Shown here one piece after another: positions 10,014-17,563 of a stretch of 64,000 nt of DNA. The translations under genes and the position numbers were made by a program. How positions within the stretch are numbered: the first letter of the stretch is position 1; each line of letters opens with the position of its first letter. The DNA is from DAHVFK01 sp035310985. GTDB taxonomy: Bacteria; Pseudomonadota; Gammaproteobacteria; Burkholderiales; SG8-39. Where the stretch lies: the NCBI GenBank assembly GCA_035310985.1, contig DATGDH010000082.1, forward strand, positions 17,276-81,275, written 5' to 3'. The notes under the pieces are model-generated. The model saw only the letters and a list, made by a program, of their open reading frames with translations, did no database searches and was not told the DNA's origin.

Positions 10014-10688
10014 TCAGCTGGCGCCGTTCGCCCAGTGCCTCGATACGTACGCGAACAAGCCCACGCGGTTCGGCACACCGAGCTTGCGGTAGATCGAGGT
10101 GAAATGATTGCGCAGGGTGTGCTCGCTCACCCGCAGGCGCGCGGCCAGGTCGCGGCTCGCCGCGCCGTCGTGCTCGAGCAGCGCGCGCACTACGTCGAGC
10201 TCGCGCGCGGTGAGCTTGTCCAGCGCGCCGGCGCCCTCCGCCGAGCGCACTTTCGCGGCGAGCAGCTCGTCGACGATGCGCGCGGTGGCCGTGCGGTCCA
10301 GCCACAGCTCGCCCGCCAGCACCTTGCGCACCGCCTTGCCGACGAGCGCGGGTGCATCCTGCCAGAGGAGCACGCCGCGCGCTCCCGCCCGCACCGCGCG
10401 CACGCTCGCCGCAGCGTCGCGCTCACCGGCGAGCATCACCACGCGCGCCCCCGATGCCGCGCTCAGCTTCGCGATGGTCCCGGCGTGATCCGTTTCCCCT
10501 GGGCCCGCATCGACCAGGATCACGTCGGGCTTGGCCTTGGCCGCGAGATCGACCGCCTGCGCGCAGGTGCTCGCCGCGCCGACGAGCTCCATCGGCGGAC
10601 GCTCCGCGGCGAGCGCGCGCCGCAGCTCGCCGAGATCGGCGCCGTCGCGGTACACCAGCATCAAACGGACAGTGCGCGGGTCATGCAT
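10014..10688 (-). CDS. LuxR/NarL-type regulator with degenerate receiver
   Basis: This 224-aa regulator has an N-terminal receiver-like domain (residues 1-125) and a C-terminal LuxR helix-turn-helix (about 160-220). The HTH contains LTARELDVVRALLEHDG, SEHTLRNHFTSIYRKLGV and the recognition-helix pattern of NarL/GerE. The receiver departs from consensus. The paired acidic residues after beta-1 read VYRD instead of xxDD, and the conserved lysine before the last helix is a tryptophan (GVLLWQD). The putative phospho-acceptor Asp survives in VILVDAG. This suggests a phosphorylation-independent or ligand-gated pseudo-receiver. No histidine kinase is next to it. It is transcribed toward the PLD lipoprotein gene, a likely target. 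Confidence 0.9.
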   Translation of the reverse strand: MHDPRTVRLMLVYRDGADLGELRRALAAERPPMELVGAASTCAQAVDLAAKAKPDVILVDAGPGETDHAGTIAKLSAASGARVVMLAGERDAAASVRAVRAGARGVLLWQDAPALVGKAVRKVLAGELWLDRTATARIVDELLAAKVRSAEGAGALDKLTARELDVVRALLEHDGAASRDLAARLRVSEHTLRNHFTSIYRKLGVPNRVGLFAYVSRHWANGAS

Positions 10689-10739
10689 GACAGAAAGACT
10701 AACGCGAAAGCCCCGGCCCTCCCGCGTTCCTGTAGAAAA

Positions 10740-10766
10740 TTGACAATCTCGCCCACGTGGTAGATT
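10740..10766 (+). promoter_or_regulatory. Possible sigma-70 promoter of the GT39 gene
   Basis: A perfect TTGACA (10740-10745) is followed after 15 bp by TAGATT (10761-10766). The spacer is two bases shorter than ideal. A start near 10773 would leave the glycosyltransferase GTG almost leaderless. Recognised by eye only. Confidence 0.35.
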
Positions 10767-10772
10767 CGCGCG

Positions 10773-12275
10773 GTGCTGCCCGAGGACCGCCGCATCGCGA
10801 TATTGCTCGCCGGACTGACGCTACTGCGGCTGCTGCTCGCGGCGCTGCTGCCTCTGTCGCCGCAGGAGGCGTATTACTGGACCTGGAGCCGCGATCTGGC
10901 GTTGTCATATTTTGACCATCCGCCGCTCGCCGCCTGGACGATCCGCCTCACCACCGCTCTGCTCGGACAGACCGTGTTCGGCATCAAGGCCGCGGCGGTG
11001 CTGTGGTCGGTGGTCCTGAATCTCGTTTGGCTGCGCATCATGATCGACATGTTCGGCGACAGGCGCCTTGCGTTCTGGTCGCTCGTAGCGCTGAACGCCA
11101 CCGTGGCCTACGAGGTGTACGGCGTCGTGATCGCACCCGATGCGCCGCTGATTGCCGCCTGGGCCGCGACCATCTGGGCGGTGTGGCGCGTCGCGCAGAC
11201 GGGACACGCGCGCTGGTGGTACGCCGCCGGAGCGTTCCTCGGCCTTGCCTGCCTGGCGAAGTATCCCGCCGGGCTGCTCGCGCCCGTGGTGCTCGCCTTC
11301 CTCGCGCTCTCGCCGCGCCAGCGCCGCTGGCTCGCGACGCCGCATCCCTGGCTCGCCTGCCTGGTGGCGCTCGCCGTGTTCGCGCCGGTGCTCGTGTGGA
11401 ACGCGCAGCACGACTGGGCCTCGTTCGCCTTCCAGAGCACGCGGCGCGCGGAAGGCATGAGTCACTGGCGGCCGAGGTACCTGGGGGTGCTGATCGTCTC
11501 GCAACTGCTCATGGCGACGCCGTACCTGCTGGTCGTTTCGATAGCCGCGCTCGCGAAAGGCTGGCGCAGGCGGCGCGAGGTGCTCGCGGACGACCGTTGG
11601 CTGCTGCTGCTCGCATCGGGCGCACTGCCGCTCGCGGTGTTCGTCGCGGCGAGCTTGCGCTCGCTGGTGAAGATGAACTGGCCCGCACCGGTCTACTGGT
11701 CGCTCATCATCCTGGGCGTGCGCGCGATCCTGCAGGTGCGCGGCGTCGACCGGCGCTTCGCCTGGGGCATCGCCTCCTCCGCGGCGCTGTTCGCCGCGGG
11801 CGCGATCCTGATCGCCATCCCGAACGTGCCGCTCGGCGACGCGAACCTGTGGAGCGGCTGGCCGGAGGCGGGCGCCCGGGTCGATCGGCTGCAGGCCGAG
11901 CTGCGCGCGAAGGGCGAGGACTCGTTCGTCTTCTCGCCGAGCTACAAGATAAGCGCGATGCTCGAGTTTTACGTGCCGGGGCAGCCCCGAGTCTATTCGA
12001 AGGACATCTTCGGGCATCCCGCGCTGCAGTTCGACTTCATGCCGGCCGAGCGCGACCTGAAGGGCGCAACCGGCATTCTGGTCACCGACGACCGGCGCGA
12101 GTCCGAGCTTCCGCTCGAGGAGCTGCGCCCGTATTTCGCGTCGCTCGAGCATGCCGACACGCTCGAGATCCGCGCGTTCGGCCGGCACACGCGGCGAATC
12201 GACATCTACCTGTGCCGCGACTATCGCGGCTACCCGCGCGCCCTGCGGAATACGAAGAACTTCGCCGTCAGGTAG
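10773..12275 (+). CDS. Glycosyltransferase family 39-like membrane protein (ArnT/PMT-like)
   Basis: This 500-aa polytopic inner-membrane protein has about ten hydrophobic segments and the signature of polyprenyl-phosphate-sugar dependent GT-C enzymes. Near the N-terminus, after the first helix, is SPQEAYYWTWSRDLALSYFDHPPLAAW, with the acidic residue and DHPP motif typical of GT39/PMT_2 proteins. The soluble C-terminal region (about 370-500) is periplasmic in relatives. Such enzymes move a sugar from a lipid carrier to lipid A, glycan or protein. The start is GTG. Its 3' end overlaps the end of the convergent GT2-GtrA gene by 46 bp. That gene would supply the polyprenyl-phosphate sugar donor, so the two probably act together. 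Confidence 0.85.
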   Translation: MLPEDRRIAILLAGLTLLRLLLAALLPLSPQEAYYWTWSRDLALSYFDHPPLAAWTIRLTTALLGQTVFGIKAAAVLWSVVLNLVWLRIMIDMFGDRRLAFWSLVALNATVAYEVYGVVIAPDAPLIAAWAATIWAVWRVAQTGHARWWYAAGAFLGLACLAKYPAGLLAPVVLAFLALSPRQRRWLATPHPWLACLVALAVFAPVLVWNAQHDWASFAFQSTRRAEGMSHWRPRYLGVLIVSQLLMATPYLLVVSIAALAKGWRRRREVLADDRWLLLLASGALPLAVFVAASLRSLVKMNWPAPVYWSLIILGVRAILQVRGVDRRFAWGIASSAALFAAGAILIAIPNVPLGDANLWSGWPEAGARVDRLQAELRAKGEDSFVFSPSYKISAMLEFYVPGQPRVYSKDIFGHPALQFDFMPAERDLKGATGILVTDDRRESELPLEELRPYFASLEHADTLEIRAFGRHTRRIDIYLCRDYRGYPRALRNTKNFAVR

Positions 12276-13312
12276 TTGAGCACCATGCCGGCGGCGATGC
12301 CGCCGAGCGCCGCGCCGTGCGGCAGCAGCCGGGGGAACCAGTCGAGCAGCGCGAGCGTGACCCAAAAATTCACCAGCGCGCCGAGCGCGACCGATGCCAC
12401 GTAGTTTACGAACTGGCGCGCGAGCGGATAGTGCCGCGCGTGCGCGAAGGTGAAGCGCCGGTTGAGCAGGAAGTTCGTGGTGACCGACACGCCGATGGCG
12501 AGCGCGACCGCGGCTGAGCGCGTCAGGCCGGCGGCAAGGCCGAGCGTGAGCACTGCCAGATTGACCGCCACCCCGCTCGCTCCCACCGCAGCGAAATGCA
12601 CGAACTCGGTGGAGTGTCGGAACGCGTGCATGTAAAGCCGGCGCAGGTGCCGCAGGTACCTGAGCTGCTCGGCGAAGCTGAGCTTGCTCTCGCCGTGCAC
12701 GCGGTCTACGAAATGTATCGGCACCTCGGCCACGTTCCTGCAGCCGCACTTGACGAGCAGCTCCAGCCCGATCTTGTAGCCCACCGGGTTCAGGTCTTCG
12801 GCCGCCGCGAAGCTGCTGCGGCGCAGCGCGAAGAAGCCGCTCATCGGGTCCCTGATGCGCGTGAAGGGCCGCGCGAGCAACGTCGCGACCCGGCTGTTCA
12901 GCCACCTGAAAAGTCCCCAGCCTTCGCCGGTCGAGCCGCCCGCGACGTAGCGCGAGCCAAAGGCCATGTCGGCGCCCTGCTCGAGGCTGCGCACCAGGTC
13001 GGGGATGCGCTCTGGCGGATGGCTCAGGTCGGCGTCCATGACCACTATGATCTCGTGCGTCGTCTGCGTAATGCCGTGAATCACCGCCGTGCTCAGTCCG
13101 CGCTCGCCCTTCCTGACGATCAGGCGCACCCAGTCCTCGGCCGCGGCGCGCACCGCTTCGTCAATGCCGTCGCCGCTGTCGTCGTCGACGAAGGTCACGA
13201 ACAGCGCCAGGCCCGACTCCGCGCGCACGCGGCGCAGGCGCTCCACGAGCGGCGCGACGTTCTTCACTTCGCGGAAGGTCGGAACGATGACGTCTACGCG
13301 CACAACGGCCAA
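12230..13312 (-). CDS. Polyprenyl-phosphate glycosyltransferase (GT2) fused to GtrA domain
   Basis: This 360-aa protein has two parts. Residues 1-235 are a DPM1-like GT2 glycosyltransferase with VDVIVPTFREVKNVAPLVERL, VDDDSGDG and the DxD-like VVMDADLSHPP. Residues 240-360 are a GtrA-type four-helix membrane domain (FAAVGASGVAVNLAVLTLGL and later FLLNRRFTF). It is expected to transfer a hexose from a nucleotide sugar to polyprenyl phosphate on the cytoplasmic face, with the GtrA part aiding membrane anchoring or flipping. The start is TTG at 13312. It converges with the GT39 gene, its likely user. The TTG is accepted because the domain begins immediately after it and no better codon lies nearby. 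Confidence 0.92.
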   Translation of the reverse strand: MAVVRVDVIVPTFREVKNVAPLVERLRRVRAESGLALFVTFVDDDSGDGIDEAVRAAAEDWVRLIVRKGERGLSTAVIHGITQTTHEIIVVMDADLSHPPERIPDLVRSLEQGADMAFGSRYVAGGSTGEGWGLFRWLNSRVATLLARPFTRIRDPMSGFFALRRSSFAAAEDLNPVGYKIGLELLVKCGCRNVAEVPIHFVDRVHGESKLSFAEQLRYLRHLRRLYMHAFRHSTEFVHFAAVGASGVAVNLAVLTLGLAAGLTRSAAVALAIGVSVTTNFLLNRRFTFAHARHYPLARQFVNYVASVALGALVNFWVTLALLDWFPRLLPHGAALGGIAAGMVLNYLTAKFFVFRRARG

Positions 13313-13348
13313 GGTCGCTCCGTGACGGCCGAAAGCCGGGCAGTATAC

Positions 13349-15142
13349 TCAACGCGCGCTCTGCCAGTCCCTCACGCGCTCGCGCGCGGCCTGGTAGCCG
13401 CGCGCGACGATCTCGTCGATGCGCTCGAAGGCGAGCAGACGCAGGTCGGCGAGCGGAATGCGCAGGTACAGGCTCGCCGCCCGCGTCAGCCGCCGCTCGC
13501 GCCCCCAGTACACGCTCGCGGCGAGCGCGCTGCGCGTGAGCAGGCTCATGATCGACGGCAGTTCGCGCGCGGCGCCGCCGGCGAGCCGGTGCCACAGCAC
13601 GCGCCAACCGGAAAGGTCCAGCCCGAGGTCCTGCGGCGCGCGCATCTCGACCTCGGCGCTCACGTCCACGGCGATCACCGCTCCGATCTCGGGCTTGGCC
13701 GCCATGACGTCGATCGGCAGATTGTTCACCAGGCCCCCGTCGACGTGCAGGTCCCCGCCGAGGCCCACGGGCGGCAGGATGCCCGGCAGGCCGATGCTGG
13801 CGCGGATCGCGCGCACCAGCGGCCCGCGCTCGTGCACGCCCTGCGCGGCGCGCGACAGATTGGTCGACACGCACAGGTAGGGCAGCGGCAGATCCTCGAT
13901 CGCCGACGCGCCGAACACGCCCTCCAGCTTGGCGCGGATCCTGCGGCCGGCGATCAGCGACACGAGCGGCAGTGTCGGATCGCGCAGCGCGGAGAAGTGC
14001 GCCTTGCACTGCGCCTGCGCCTCTGCGGGCGAAAGCCCCTGCGCGGCGAGCGCCGCGACGATCGCGCCCACGCTCGTCCCCCCGACCCAGTCGAGCGGCA
14101 CGCCGGCCTCGGCGAGCGCTTGCAGCACGCCCAGATGGGCGAAGCCTCGCGCCCCGCCGCCGCCGAGCACGAGGCCGACCCCCGCGCCCGCGAGGCAGCG
14201 CGCGAGGCGCGCGTAGTCGCCGGCGCGATCCGTGGCCAGGTGGTAGTGGCAATCGACCGCGCGCGGCTCGAGGAACGCGGCGCTGCCGGAGGGCGCGGGG
14301 CTCCCCGCCGCGCGCAGCAGCACCAGGCTGCGCCGCGGCGCGCGCGCGCCGCGCCAGTGCTCGGCGAGCGAGCGCTCGAGTTCACTGGGCCGGGGACTTG
14401 CGCTCGCGTCGGCGACGAACAGCACGTGGTCTGCCTGACGTACCGCCCGCTCGCTCCACGCGCCAGGCGTCGGGTCCGCCTCGTACAGCACGAAGCGGTG
14501 CGCGAGCTCCTGCTCGTTCAGCCATTGCACGAGGCGCGCTTCGCTCAGGGACAGGTCCACGCGCCGGGCGTCCAGGTGCAGCGTGGCGCCGTGCGCGGCG
14601 AGCGCGCCGGCGAGTCGCGCCGCGAAGCCGGAGACGAGCGGCGAAGCGCCGGTCGGCACCACGGTCAGCGTGCGCGTCACCGCGTGCAGACGCACGGGCT
14701 GCGCCTCACGCCTGCGCAGGCGCTCGATGAGCAGCGCGCTCACGCGCCGCAGCAGCCGCGGGTGCCGGTCGACCAGGCGCTGGAAGGCCGCCGCGGGCAG
14801 CCGCGCGAGCAGCGAATCTCGCAGCGCGTACACGGTCGCCGAGCGCGGCTCGTCGGTGAGCACCGCCATCTCGCCGAGCGTCTCGCCGGCGCCGACCTCG
14901 TTCAGCACGCGCTCGCCTGCGCTGTCGTCGACCGCGCGCAGGCGGCCGCTCAGCACGATGTACGCGGCCTCGCCCGGATCGCCGCGCCGAAACAGGAGCT
15001 CGCCGCTGCGCAAGGCGACCCAGCCGGCTTCCGCCTCGAGCTCGGCCAGCACCGCGCCGTCGACGGCGCCGAGCAGCCCCGACAGGTGCGCGGCGAGCTG
15101 CGCACGCCAGAACTCCCGCCGGTCGGATTCCCCCCCGCTCAC
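13349..15142 (-). CDS. Patatin-like phospholipase with N-terminal cyclic-nucleotide-binding domain
   Basis: This 597-aa protein resembles bacterial NTE/RssA-type esterases. Residues 15-140 form a cNMP-binding beta-barrel (RSGELLFRRGDPGEAAYIVLSG, then GETLGEMAVLTDEPRSATVYAL with the expected GE and R-S/A-T phosphate cassette). Residues 310-500 are the patatin domain, with the oxyanion motif GGGGARGFAHLG, the nucleophile elbow GTSVG and the Asp of DGGLVNNLP. It should hydrolyse acyl esters of phospholipids under control of cAMP or a related nucleotide. The phosphate-cassette residues are intact, so ligand binding is plausible. An adenylate cyclase is encoded 38 kb away in this window. The start is GTG. 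It stands alone between the GT2-GtrA gene and sat, 36 bp upstream of the former on the same strand. Confidence 0.93.
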   Translation of the reverse strand: MSGGESDRREFWRAQLAAHLSGLLGAVDGAVLAELEAEAGWVALRSGELLFRRGDPGEAAYIVLSGRLRAVDDSAGERVLNEVGAGETLGEMAVLTDEPRSATVYALRDSLLARLPAAAFQRLVDRHPRLLRRVSALLIERLRRREAQPVRLHAVTRTLTVVPTGASPLVSGFAARLAGALAAHGATLHLDARRVDLSLSEARLVQWLNEQELAHRFVLYEADPTPGAWSERAVRQADHVLFVADASASPRPSELERSLAEHWRGARAPRRSLVLLRAAGSPAPSGSAAFLEPRAVDCHYHLATDRAGDYARLARCLAGAGVGLVLGGGGARGFAHLGVLQALAEAGVPLDWVGGTSVGAIVAALAAQGLSPAEAQAQCKAHFSALRDPTLPLVSLIAGRRIRAKLEGVFGASAIEDLPLPYLCVSTNLSRAAQGVHERGPLVRAIRASIGLPGILPPVGLGGDLHVDGGLVNNLPIDVMAAKPEIGAVIAVDVSAEVEMRAPQDLGLDLSGWRVLWHRLAGGAARELPSIMSLLTRSALAASVYWGRERRLTRAASLYLRIPLADLRLLAFERIDEIVARGYQAARERVRDWQSAR

Positions 15143-15237
15143 GCGCCGATCATACGCCGGCGCGTCAGCCTCGATTCAGGCGCGGATTTCGCGCCGCTGG
15201 AAGACGATGTAGGCCAGGCCGAACCGCGGGCTCGTCA

Positions 15238-16455
15238 CTACCTGGCGGAATGCCCCGCCAGCTTGACTTCAACCTTCTCGCTCACATCGAGCGAGGCGTA
15301 GTACTCGCGCAGGATCTCGAGCACTTCGGGCCGGCTGAATTCGGCCGGCACCTCCGAGCCTTCCGAGAGCCACTTGCGCAGCTTGGTGCCCGATACGAGC
15401 AGCCGGTCGGCGTCGGCGTGCGGGCAGGTGCGCGCCGAGGCCATGCCGCCGCACTTGTAGCACCAGAACGTCCAGTCGATCTTGAGCGGCTGCGTCTCGA
15501 GCGCGTCCTTCGGGATCTCGTCGAAGATGCGGTGCGCATCGAACGGGCCGTAGTAACTGCCCACGCCCGCGTGGTCGCGCCCCACGATCTGGTGCGAGCA
15601 GCCGTAGTTCTGCCGGAACAGCGCGTGCAGCAGCGCTTCGCGCGGCCCGGCGTAGCGCATGTCGAGTGGATAGCCCGCTTGCACGACGGTATTGGCGTGG
15701 AAGTACTTCTCGACCAGCACCGCGATAGCGCGCGCGCGCACCTCGGCAGGGATGTCGCCCGGCTTGAGATTGCCGAGCAGCGAATGCACCAGCACGCCGT
15801 CGCAGGTCTCGATCGCCACCTTGGCGAGGTATTCGTGCGAGCGGTGCATCGGGTTGCGCGTCTGGAAGGCCGCGACCCTGGACCAGCCCAGACGCTCGAA
15901 CTCGGCGCGCGTCTCGGCCGGCGTCATGAACAGCGCGCCGTACTTCGCCTTGAAGCCGCCGTCGGACAGCACCTTCACGGGACCGGCGAGGTTCACGTCG
16001 GCCTGCTGCATGACCATCTTCACGCCGGGGTGCTCGAGATCGGTCGTGCGAAACACCGACATGCACTCGTGCGCCTTGTCGATGCGGTACTTCTCGCTCA
16101 CCCGCATCGTCGCCAGGATCTCTTCGGCATCGGGGTCGACGAGCGCGATCTCCGCGCCGGTCTTGATGCTGTCGGCCACCGCATCGTCGACCGACAGCGT
16201 GATCGGGATGGGCCAGAACAGCCCGCTCGCCGTGCGCATGCCGTCGCACACGCCTTCCCAGTCGGCGCGCGTCATGAACCCGTCGAGCGGCGTGAAGCCG
16301 CCGATGCCGAGCATGATGAGGTCGCCCTTCTCGCGCGAGCTGACGCGCACCGCCGGCAGGGAGCGCGCGCGTGCGCGCTCCGCGGCAAGGGCTTCTCCCG
16401 TGAGCATGAGGGCTTTGAGCGCCCCTCCTCCATGCGGCCTGACGAGGCCCGGCAT
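15238..16455 (-). CDS. sat: ATP sulfurylase (sulfate adenylyltransferase) Sat
   Basis: This 405-aa homo-oligomeric ATP sulfurylase is of the dissimilatory/archaeal type, not the CysDN heterodimer. It has the PUA-like N-terminal domain (LIMLGIGGFTPLDGFM near residues 46-61) and the nucleotide-binding QTRNPMH at 198-204. GRDHAGVGSYYG follows at 292-303, then a Cys-rich zinc segment CYKCGGMASARTCPH near residue 340. In the sulfur-oxidation direction it converts APS and pyrophosphate to ATP and sulfate, completing the AprABM route encoded at 657-3828. AGGGGGAA lies about 8 bases before the ATG. The gene is monocistronic here and diverges from chrB with 133 bp between starts. It is separated from the apr operon by 11 kb of unrelated genes. 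Confidence 0.97.
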   Translation of the reverse strand: MPGLVRPHGGGALKALMLTGEALAAERARARSLPAVRVSSREKGDLIMLGIGGFTPLDGFMTRADWEGVCDGMRTASGLFWPIPITLSVDDAVADSIKTGAEIALVDPDAEEILATMRVSEKYRIDKAHECMSVFRTTDLEHPGVKMVMQQADVNLAGPVKVLSDGGFKAKYGALFMTPAETRAEFERLGWSRVAAFQTRNPMHRSHEYLAKVAIETCDGVLVHSLLGNLKPGDIPAEVRARAIAVLVEKYFHANTVVQAGYPLDMRYAGPREALLHALFRQNYGCSHQIVGRDHAGVGSYYGPFDAHRIFDEIPKDALETQPLKIDWTFWCYKCGGMASARTCPHADADRLLVSGTKLRKWLSEGSEVPAEFSRPEVLEILREYYASLDVSEKVEVKLAGHSAR

Positions 16456-16588
16456 AAGCTATTCCCCCTTGATCGCGCGATATTTTCGGCACCCCACCTC
16501 ACAGGGGCAACACCGTTGTTTTGATTTCGCGATAAGGGTCCCTGATTCAGCGCCTTGCTACACTTGCGCGGCGACAGTCGGCGCACCC

Positions 16589-17563
16589 ATGCCCAAAAAG
16601 CCCCTACAAGACAGCGGACCCACTTTCAGCAGGTGGCTGTTCTGCGTCGCGAGCCTGCCGATCGCGGACCCCGAAACTCGCATGCGCGTGCTGCGCACCC
16701 TGGAGGCGCTCGGCGCGGCGCCGCTGCGCGAGGGCGTGTACGCGCTGCCGGACGAGCCGAAAAATCGCAGCGCGCTGAAGCCGTTGACCGATTACATCGC
16801 CAACGGCGGAGGTGTCGTGCACGTGCTCGAGGCGACGTCGGCGACCGAGGCGCAGGAGAAGGAATTCCGGCGCCTGTTTGACCGCACGGCGCGATACCTC
16901 GAGCTGATAAAGGTGGTCGAGAGCCTTCGGCTCGGCTTCGGCGTGTCCGACCCCGGCGACATCGCGCGCGTGCTCAACAAGCAGCGCCGGGAGTTCGAGT
17001 CGATCAGCGCGCTCGACTTCTTCCCCAATCAGACGAGCGCGCGCGCGGCCAGGGTGCTCGCTGAAGCCGAGGCGGCGGTGCGCAGGATGCTCTTCCCCCA
17101 TGCGGGGAGCGCCACCGCGCGGGAACCTGCCGAGACTCTGGTCAACCGCGTCTGGGCGACGCGCAAGCCGCTGTGGGCGGACCGGCTCGCCTGCGCCTGG
17201 CTGATACGGAGATTCGTCGACCCGGAGGGAAAGATCGTCTGGCTTGACAAGGGACAGACGCCGCCGCAGCGGTCGATCGGCTTCGCGTTCGACGGTGCGC
17301 AGTTCCACAATAGCGCGACGCGCGTGACCTACGAGGAGCTGCTCGAGCGCACCGGGCTCGCAGGCAATCGCGCGCTCGCGCGCATCGGCGGCATCGTTCA
17401 TTATCTCGAGATCCAGGAGAGGCCCGTGCCCGAGGCCGCGGGCGTACTTACCCTGCTGCAGGGCGCGCGGCGGCGCGTGACGGGAGAGGACGAGCTGCTG
17501 CGCGAGGCCGAAAAGACCTTCGACCTCCTATACGACTCGTTCTACGAGCCGGCGCAGCGCTAG
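16589..17563 (+). CDS. chrB: ChrB family protein (chromate resistance regulator-like)
   Basis: This 324-aa cytosolic protein matches ChrB. The N-terminal half (residues 10-180) is helical, with WLFCVASLPIADPETRMRVLRTLEALGAAPLREGVYALPD. The C-terminal ChrB domain (about 185-320) begins with TRKPLWADRLACAWLIRRFVDPEGKIVWLDKG. ChrB proteins regulate or assist the ChrA chromate efflux pump. No chrA gene is in the window, so this is an orphan whose ligand may not be chromate. The chain could be extended upstream, but the ATG at 16589 is the first that matches the family start. Its stop overlaps the stop of the convergent bepA gene within the palindrome CTAG (17560-17563). Confidence 0.85.
   Translation: MPKKPLQDSGPTFSRWLFCVASLPIADPETRMRVLRTLEALGAAPLREGVYALPDEPKNRSALKPLTDYIANGGGVVHVLEATSATEAQEKEFRRLFDRTARYLELIKVVESLRLGFGVSDPGDIARVLNKQRREFESISALDFFPNQTSARAARVLAEAEAAVRRMLFPHAGSATAREPAETLVNRVWATRKPLWADRLACAWLIRRFVDPEGKIVWLDKGQTPPQRSIGFAFDGAQFHNSATRVTYEELLERTGLAGNRALARIGGIVHYLEIQERPVPEAAGVLTLLQGARRRVTGEDELLREAEKTFDLLYDSFYEPAQR

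Noticed and set aside
9973..10305. 111-residue extension ahead of the PLD lipoprotein
   Set aside because: It overlaps the LuxR gene and is Arg/Ala-rich. The ATG at 9972 opens a clear lipoprotein signal sequence.
15692..16588. N-terminal extension of chrB running antisense through sat
   Set aside because: The frame is open, but the ChrB family starts at the ATG at 16589, and the upstream part is a shadow of sat.
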